Source of the DNA: Salticus scenicus
Lineage: Eukaryota > Arthropoda > Arachnida > Araneae > Salticidae
NCBI GenBank assembly: GCA_963930645.1
Contig: OZ005654.1
Span: 263,613,700-263,677,699, forward strand
DNA: 64,000 nucleotides
Reading direction: 5' to 3'
The translations under genes were made by a program, and so were the position numbers. The notes under the pieces were generated by a model, which was not told the origin of the DNA, made no database searches, and was given only the letters and a program-made list of their open reading frames with translations. Every line of letters begins with the position of its first letter. The stretch's first letter is position 1. Positions 57,496-64,000 of this stretch are shown here, one piece after another.

Positions 57496-59403
57496 CAAAA
57501 TTTTGCAAAACGTAGCAGTTAGGATTTTTGAATTTTGGAATATCTAACGTCAATAGGAGTCAAGTTTCGGAATTTACCAGGATAATTCATTGGTTTCTAG
57601 CGAAGAACTTCCTCGAATATTCTATAAATCACTGACAAAACACTCGATTTTAAATTATTTTGACTTTTTTAATTTTAATTTTAATTTATTTATTTATTTA
57701 TATTTTATTTTTTGTTTTTGAATTTTCAGAATTCAAATTCTTTTGGCTTCAAATTGTGCGTTTGATCGTCGTTTCTGAATTAGTTAACTTCCTGCTTTGT
57801 AGTGTATTTAACCTTGTTTACTTGACTTATGTATTACGAATGACTTTTTTATTGGATTGTTTCGAGAATATACGTTGATTATTAATTTTTTGTGGTATAA
57901 TTTTATTCAACTGATTCCAGAATATTCATTAAATAAATTTCACTCTTCGACTAGAACCTACTTATGTCATCATCATCATCATCATCACGGGAGCTTAGGG
58001 AGTACCTGCAGTGATCGAGACCACCGCTTACCTCCACCTGAAAGTGTAGAAGCCTGAAGTTGGGTTGCAGCATCAAGTAAGTCGGGATTCTTCAACTAAG
58101 GTGAGCTCATTACATGGGCTCGGCGTGATGATACGATGAGAAAAAAGAAAAAAAAAAAAAAAAAAACATTCTGAAGATCAAGCCAGTTTGAGGAGTGGCA
58201 GTAAACTGAGGGGGGTGGGAGAGATCTGACAGCTATAAATTACATGATGGAATTCCGGAAATCCGCTCTGTTCCAAAAAAATATATATATAAACATTTTT
58301 TTTTCCAGTAAAGAAAAAAAATTTACCTCAGTGGATTGCACACAGTCCTGCCCCATAGCCCCTTCGGCCTGTCTGAGACAGATTTGCCTTGAAAAAGGCA
58401 CCTTTAGAGCTCCTGGATAGGGATCTGCATGTTCTCCTAAAATTTTGCCTAACAATTTTATAAGAAAGAATGAACTTATGTCTTTATGAATTACTTTCTA
58501 CATGCAAAAATGTCGATAACTTTTATAACAATATCATTACGAGCTTCGCCATTAGCTTCTTTTGAAACCTCTTTGACGGTAAGGCATATATATATTGGTC
58601 AAAACCTTTGTATTTTTGGTCATTATGAATATAATTTACGTAAAAACCTCTTAAATGGAAAGTCACAGAAAGACCAAAAAAAAAAAAAACAAGTAAATGT
58701 TATAACCAATTTGCATAATTCTACGTCCAACCATTTTTCAGTTATGCGAGACACACATTCTCACTTACATTCACACCTACATGCACACACATACACACAC
58801 GTACATACCTAGAGATTTCAAGAAAAATAGTGTAAAATCGAATATATCTCTAAACCGGGAGCTCGTGTGAAGTCGAAACTTGAAGGTGCACAACTAGACT
58901 TCATGACAGTCACAAATATAAATTTACAAGATTCTACAATTATTCGTTTTGAGCTATGCGAGATCCAAATCTGGTTTACAACACTTCGTTATACGTTGTA
59001 TAAAAGAGTAAAAAATAAATATGTTTATGTCTAAACTTTAAACTTCATTATGACCTAACTACTTAAATATTTTATTTTATTTATTTTATTATATATTTTT
59101 TAAGAGAAAAAGCCTGTACATAAAACTGCTTATCAATTAAAAGAATTAAAAAACATTTTAAAGCCCTTTTAACATTTATCCCCTTTTTTACACACATACA
59201 CATTCACACTGAAGACACTTCATTTGTCCATATTGGGCAAGTATCAGCGTTCAAAATCGCTAATCGCGTTAACATGAAACATGAAAAATAGAATTTCATT
59301 CAATCAAATTATTTTTTAACTAAATTCAACAACTATATGACAAATTTATTTTTGCTTATTTAATAAAGAATAACAATAAAATTTTAAATATTATATTTTA
59401 TAA
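57496..59403. other. Non-coding insert with GC-richer islands
   Basis: No gene supported. (ATC)n at 57966-57987 begins an unusually GC-rich block (57988-58135) that ends in an A run (58142-58166), so it could be a SINE or processed RNA copy; I do not recognise it. A second island (58180-58450) contains CCCCATAGCCCCTTCGGCC. A CACA/CATACA tract lies at 58748-58808. Confidence 0.5.
57988..58166 (+). repeat. Unrecognised GC-rich block with A-rich tail
   Basis: GGGAGCTTAGGGAGTACCTG at the start, CACCGCTTACCTCCACCTG and GTTGGGTTGCAGCATCAAG inside, then CGGCGTGATGATACGATGAG and an A run of about 20. The layout (GC-rich body followed by oligo-A) suggests a retroposed RNA. Only one copy in the window. 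Confidence 0.35.
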
Positions 59404-60143
59404 TAGCAAGAAATTAAAACTTCTTCACACACCATAAATTTTAAATCAGCACAACCGGTTTCGAAAGGACGTAGCCTTTCTTCATCTGAAAGCAGGACAA
59501 AATCCAGAGGGGGAGGAGCAACACAAGCAACCAATAGGAAGCAACATGCAGGACAGGACCAATGAGAGAGGAACACACGTACACACACACCACAAAATGA
59601 GGAGGGAGGAAAGAAGTAAACAATTATTATTATTATTATTATTATTTATTTATTTTTTTATTTATTTTTTATTTCAATAATATTAAACTACTAAGTAAAT
59701 TTAATAAAATTTATCCATTATTATTTTTTTTTTAATTAGAAATATTTTATTATAACTAATATGATGTTATAAACATAATGAAGGAAATTATTTAATTGAA
59801 TTAAACAAATTTTTCCAGGCTGTAGACAGCAAAGTGGAATCAGATTTTTCATTGACAATTTTATCACGATTAAAGTAAATAGCTAAATTTTCCAAAAAAT
59901 CCAGTTCGGAAACGCGTTTGGCATGAAAGATAATTTTGGCACTCTTAAAATTAAAGCTATGTTCAAATTCCCAACTGTGCTTCGCAATAGAAGATTTAGA
60001 AATTTCTTGATTAACAACATACCGAGAATGTTCACGTAAACGACATTCAAGATTTCTTTTAGTTTGACCAATATAAGATAAATTACAGTTATTACAAGGG
60101 ACATTATAGATACCCCATTTTTGAAGCTCAGGAACAGGGCAAG
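59404..60143 (-). mobile_element. PLE-1 3' end, inverted copy
   Basis: Reverse complement of the last 750 bp of the neighbouring PLE-1 (61920-62675): GIY-YIG coding end, then tail, then ATGGTGTGTGAAGAAGTTTT end motif and AATTTCTTGCTATT (59404). It abuts the plus-strand element head to head at about 60143. Inverted partial copies at the 5' side are a known arrangement of Penelope-like insertions. Confidence 0.9.
59447..59492 (-). ncRNA. Damaged hammerhead of PLE-1 (left copy)
   Basis: Minus strand: stem II GAAAGG/CCTTTC is perfect (plus strand 59463-59468 with 59475-59480), GAAA and the self-complementary stem III ACCGGT are intact (59455-59462). But the box reads CAGATGA instead of CTGATGA, and the upstream strand of stem I (GCAC in the right copy) is missing because about 42 bp are absent. 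Not expected to cleave. Confidence 0.65.
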
Positions 60144-60147
60144 TCAA
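59788..60147 (-). pseudogene. PLE-1 GIY-YIG endonuclease domain (intact reading frame, partial gene)
   Basis: This 119-codon frame is the C-terminal endonuclease of a Penelope-like polyprotein. WGIYNVPCNNCNLSYIGQT (about residues 11-29) carries the GIY and YIG tyrosines and the CxxC pair of PLE endonucleases, RNLECRLREHSRYV the conserved Arg and the His of the zinc-binding set, IAKHSWEFEHSF a second His pair, and FLENL the catalytic-type Glu. It ends with TAA at 59788. It has no stop or frameshift, unlike the sister copy, but begins only at the head-to-head junction and lacks the reverse transcriptase. The methionine at the start is beyond the family homology and is chance. Confidence 0.88.
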
Positions 60148-62265
60148 ACGTCAACGTATCGCCAAAATTGAGGAAGAGCTTTATGAGCTTCATCTCTTCC
60201 TTGGAAAAAACTTCAATGATTTTGCTGTTTCGGAAAATGATAATTATTTATCCTTACATTCACTTAACTCTGCTCATCAGCGTAATTTAGATTCTAAGTT
60301 TTCTGTTTTGTGTAAAAACCAAAAATCCTCTCGTAAAATTAACAAAGTTCCTGAAGAAAATTACATTGTTAATCTGTCTTTACATAACTTAACTGCCCAA
60401 CAAAATAAAGTGTTAGAACTCGGTTTAAATTTTTCCCAATCTTGTAAAACTTCAATTTCTAAATTAATTGTTCCCATTGAGGCTTCTTTAAAATATAGTA
60501 AAATATCTACCTCTCAAAAAGAATCTCTGCGCCATATTCTTGCTGATTGCATTTCTTCCAATAATTCCAAATATAAATCTAATCTTTCTAAATCTGAAAG
60601 TGTTGCTCTTAAGGAACTTAAATCTAATCAAAATCTTGTCATTACTAAAGCAGATAAAGGTAGCCAGATTGTTCTCATGGACAAAACTGATTATGTTGAT
60701 AAAGTTAATTCTCTTTTATCTGAAGGACCTTATACTGAAATTAAAAAAGACCAAACTAAATCTCTTCTAAGCTCTGTTCAAAAAGATGTTAAAAATTCCA
60801 CCGTTCTTCATGACAATACCAAATTCTCGGTTTCCCCTTCTTCAGCAATTTGTGCTCGTTTTTATGCTTTACCTAAAGTTCATAAAAATAATGTTCCCCT
60901 TAGACCTATTGTTTCGAATATTGGTACTGCTACATATCCCCTCTCTAAATTTTTAGCTTCTATTTTTTCTCCTTTATGCAGCACTAATAGTCATACTATA
61001 AAAAATTCCAATGATTTTGTTATGAAGTTAAATAGTTTGAATCCTGTAAATTGCTCAATGTTATCTCTTGATGTGAAGTCTTTATTTACTAACGCCCCCA
61101 CTGAAGGTGCGCTTAATTGTTTAGAAAAAAGGTTACGCGAATTTCATTATTCTGACATTGAAATCAAAGAATTTGTCAATCTAACTAAACTCTGTGTTTC
61201 CCAAACTACTTTTGAATTTAATAATAAATTTTATAACCAGTGTGATGGTTGTATGGGTAATCCTTTATCTCCTATTCTTGCCGATATCTATATGCATTAT
61301 TTTGAGGAAAAATTATTAAAGATGTTAAATTTAAAATGCTGGTTATGTTACGTAGATGACACTTTCATTCTTGTTGAAAATCCGTTTGATGTTTCTGCCA
61401 TTCTTAATATTGCTAATGCTATTGATCCCCATATTCAGTTTACCTTCGAGTTAGAAAATTGTAATCAACTTCCCTTTCTTGATGTTTTAGTTACTATGTA
61501 CGATTCCTCTTTTAAAACCTCTGTGTACAGGAAACCTTTCTCTGTTTCTAACCCTCCCCATGCTCTCTCTAATCATCCGGCTAAACAAAAAATTGGCACC
61601 TTTTAATCTTACGTGTATCGTGCCCTTAAAATTTGTTCTGATACTTCTTCTCTTAAAGAAGAACTGAAATATTTAAAGTCTGTTGCTATTAAAAGAGGTT
61701 TTAGACCCTCTATAATTGATAAAGCTCTCAAAAAGTTTAGTAGGCCAACTTATAATTCTACTCTTTTCATTGATGATAAAATTAAACCTGATAATCTTGT
61801 TGTCTTGCCTTTTTATCCCCCTTATGTTTTAAATTAGCCAAAGTTTTGAAGCGTTTCAATTTTCACGTTATTTTTAAACCTGTCAATAAATTCCAATTCC
61901 CTTCAACCAAATCCCCTGTTCCTGAGCTTCAAAAATGGGGTATCTATAATGCCCCTTGTAATAACTGTGATTTATCTTATATTGGTCAAACTAAAAGAAA
62001 TCTTGAATGTCGTTTACGTGAACATTCTCGGTATGTTGTTAATCAAGAAATTTCTAAATCTTCTATTGCGAAGCACAGTTAGGAATTTGATCATAGTTTT
62101 AATTTCAAGAGTGCCAAAATTATCTTTCATGCCAAACGCGTTTCCGAACTGGATTTTTTGGAAAATTTAGCTATTTACCTTAATCGTGATAAAATTGTCA
62201 ATGAAAAATCTGATTCCACTTTGCTGTCTACAGCCTGGAAAAATTTGTTTAATTCAATTAAATAA
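60147..62265 (+). pseudogene. PLE-1 polyprotein: reverse transcriptase + GIY-YIG endonuclease
   Basis: Open from the junction at 60147 without a start codon to TAA 61604. Visible in order: IEEELYELHLF; ITKADKGSQIVLMD (60638, Penelope-type pre-palm motif); FYALPKVHKNNVPLRPIVSN (60857); motif A SLDVKSLFTNAP (61065); motif B GCMGNPLSPILADIYM (61247); catalytic YVDDT (61349); LPFLDVLV; motif E TSVYRKP (61532). After TAA 61604 the frame goes on through LKICSDTSSLKEEL to 61837. A lost C at 61817-61821, judged against the 2.5-kb copy, shifts the frame. The endonuclease (WGIYNAPCNNCDLSYIGQT from 61934) is cut by TAG 62080-62082 where the inverted copy has TGG. Ends at 62265. About 705 codons of a polyprotein that is usually somewhat longer; inactive now. 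Confidence 0.93.
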
Positions 62266-62589
62266 TTTCCTTCGTTATGTTTATAACATCATATTAGTTA
62301 TAATAAAATAATTCTAATTAAAATAAAAAAAATAATAATAATTAATGGATAAATTTTATTAAATTTACTTATTAGTTTAATATTATTGAAATAAATTAAA
62401 AAAAATAATAGTAATAATTGTTTACTCCTTTCCTCGCTCCTCATTTTGTGGTGTGTGTGTGTACGTGTGTTTCTCTCTGATTGGTCCTGTCCTGCATGTT
62501 GCTGCCTATTGGTTGTTTGTTTTGCTCCTCCCCCTCTGGATTTTGTCCTGCTTTCAGTCTTGCTTTTACCTCCAAGGCAGTTGCACGTG

Positions 62590-62622
62590 TTTGCACCTGA
62601 TGAAGCGAAACCGGTTGTGCTG
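62590..62622 (+). ncRNA. Hammerhead of PLE-1 with stem II deleted (right copy)
   Basis: CTGATGA is intact (62597-62603), stem I GCAC/GUGC is intact (62593-62596 with 62617-62620), GAAA and self-complementary stem III ACCGGT are intact (62607-62615), but stem II is reduced to AGC where the left copy has a six-pair hairpin. The two copies therefore carry complementary damage. Confidence 0.7.
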
Positions 62623-62695
62623 ATTTAAAATTTATGGTGTGTGAAGAAGTTTTAATGTCTTGCTATTGTCTGTACGCCAGTTTTTGAATTTATTT

Positions 62696-63559
62696 TATAT
62701 TAATTTAAACCAATAATTATCTAACTGAGTTGAAAGCAATATGGTTTATTTTAATTTAAACCAAAAAAAAAAAAAGTTTACATTTTCTTTTAAACCGCTC
62801 AACCTCATTCACCTATGAATCATAGCAAATTATGATATAGAGGTTATATATATATAAGTAATGTAAACTACCCCATCAAGGGCAGATAGATTCTGCTCAC
62901 GAAACTGGTAAATGGAACATGCCGGGCTCCAACCTTGGTCACGCTCTTCTTCTAGCCGTTCAGAGTTTTATTTGCTTGCAGGATGAGCCGCTATCAAACG
63001 AAGAACCATACGATAGTTTTTAGCACAAAATACCTCATAAACAGGTTTCTCATGCAGGAAACGATTTAAATATGCCGTTTGATACAAATTGTCGAGCGTA
63101 TGTTCGTCAATCACGCATTTTCGACTGTTTAAATCACATACGGTAGTCTTTAGAACGAAATCCTCCAATCAGAGAATCGCGATTACAAGAACACCCTCTT
63201 TTCTTTTACCTTTTAAACATCCTTGGGGGGGGGGGGGGTATAATAGCCAAATGTTGGCTCCGTTGTTTACATTTCTGGATTTCGTTCTTCCGTTTATGCT
63301 TAAAAACAACCCTACCGAAGTCGTTTGGTCGCTTTTAAGCGGCGATAGCTTATATTTTAGAATATATCGTCTTCCGTCTGATAGCACCTTAAGATCCCCA
63401 CAGAGAGAATTCTACCTAGGTCTAAGTCTGACAAGCAATTGATTTTAAATCCTACAACAACAACATCGTCATTATGTAAAATGTATAAACGTAATATACA
63501 TACAGTAACACTTTTTTTTTTTTCAAAAATTGCGCAAATTAATTTAAGCTAAAATCGAC
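62696..63559. other. Non-coding with a GC-richer unrecognised island
   Basis: 62870-63440 is clearly less AT-rich and shows a diverged direct repeat (CATACG(A/G)TAGT(T/C)TTTAG at 63008 and 63139). A G run of about 14 (63225-63238) splits it. Overlapping frames up to 117 codons are open on both strands, and none is recognisable. It may be the body of another mobile element. Confidence 0.45.
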
Positions 63560-64000
63560 AAATAAGTGACAACTATGTTTATAATTATTTAACAACTAGC
63601 AACAACAAAAATTAAAATAAGTCTTTACTTTAATTTAAACTAAAATCTACTGAATTTAACAAATAAAAAATTAAACTTTTTTTTTTTTTCATGTTTTAAA
63701 ATAGAATTAGTGACGCATTATAGTAAACGTTTCAAACAGTGCATTTGCATTCTGCAAAGTGTAATATATGTTAACTGGTACTTAAAATTTTATAAATCAG
63801 TCCGCACACAAATATATCCTTCAGAGAATAAAAGAAATAAAAATTTTGTAACATGACATCAAACTTTTCAAACTTTAACAATCACAAAGGCACTTTAGTT
63901 TATCTTATTGCTATCTTTAATTGAGCTTTCCCATCATTTCATGACTCATTATTATCTCGTCAAAAAGAAAACTTCACCCGCAAATTTTCCTCGGCACAAA
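63560..64000 (+). repeat. Duplicated segment, block D3, copy 2 (window end)
   Basis: Partner of 30.17-30.65 kb; anchors listed there. Similarity runs to the last base, so the duplication continues beyond the window. Confidence 0.88.

Larger units (their letters stand above)
60144..62695 (+). mobile_element. PLE-1 Penelope-like retroelement, 5'-truncated
   Basis: Best retroelement of the window: about 2.1 kb of polyprotein (RT to GIY-YIG) plus a 430-bp 3' tail. The tail carries an ATT/TTTA-rich part, a GC-richer part (CTGATTGGTCCTGTCCTGC), a hammerhead remnant, and the end TTATGGTGTGTGAAGAAG followed by ACGCCAGTTTTTG. The 5' side begins in mid-protein at the junction with the inverted 3' end. 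It sits in the region where duplicated-segment copy 2 is expanded between D2 and D3, so insertion probably followed the duplication. Confidence 0.9.

Noticed and set aside
57857..58057. ORF with a run of seven histidines
   Set aside because: The His run is the (ATC)n microsatellite in one frame; the rest is the GC-rich block.
58540..58630. Glyoxalase/rhodopsin-like or other gene hints in small ORFs around 58.5 kb
   Set aside because: The frames are short, rich in simple repeats (CACA) and show no motif.
60308..60310. Start codon for the PLE-1 polyprotein
   Set aside because: The codon is TTG and the same frame is open with family-like sequence back to 60147, so this is not a real start.

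Overview
The window reads as a gene-poor, AT-rich (I estimate above 70% A+T by eye) stretch of a metazoan nuclear genome. Penelope-like retroelements with GIY-YIG endonucleases, mariner-type and TTAA-type elements, CAGA-rich satellites, long poly(T)/poly(A) runs and tRNA-like SINE heads fit an arthropod best, possibly a chelicerate; the species cannot be fixed from sequence. I see no host protein-coding gene, no convincing functional tRNA or rRNA and no CRISPR. The only recognisable coding sequence is transposon-derived, and almost all of it is broken.

Layout. 1-1.84 kb: satellite-like higher-order array (unit about 620 bp). 2.5-3.85 kb: decayed Penelope-like element (here PLE-1). 4.7-5.5, 10.5-11.6, 12.2-13.3 and 47.9-48.4 kb: copies of a diverged minisatellite-bearing repeat (here R140), with the 10.5 and 13.3 kb copies in inverted orientation. 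14.15-14.68 kb: TTAA-type MITE. 14.70-17.05 kb: TIR element enclosing a 320-bp tandem repeat and a second Penelope family (PLE-2) that ends in a hammerhead ribozyme motif. 17.2-30.7 kb and 37.9-64.0 kb: two diverged copies of one large duplicated segment (blocks D1, D2, D3 in the same order), recognisable although non-coding. The second copy is inflated by insertions at 41.2-50.7 kb and 57.5-63.5 kb. The largest recognisable one is a PLE-1 copy with an inverted 3' end (59.4-62.7 kb).

Most notable. At 41.83-42.14 kb lies a compact element of about 317 bp made of two head-to-head arms. Each arm carries a hammerhead ribozyme core (CUGAUGA, stem II, GAAA, minimal stem III, paired stem I) on opposite strands, and the element is flanked by a 13-bp direct repeat that looks like a target-site duplication. 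A related third hammerhead sits at 42.45-42.51 kb inside a larger palindrome. Hammerheads are also recognisable at the ends of PLE-1 (both copies near 60 kb damaged, but in different ways) and PLE-2. Hammerheads in Penelope-like elements are established knowledge; the tiny TSD-flanked inverted pair is the best candidate here for something undescribed.

The duplicated segment is a natural control for insertion: five or six MITEs are present in one copy with an empty site in the other, and homopolymer runs have grown in one copy only. Coordinates of repeat edges are by eye, usually good to about 5-20 bp for transposon ends with a visible TSD and 50-100 bp for diverged blocks.
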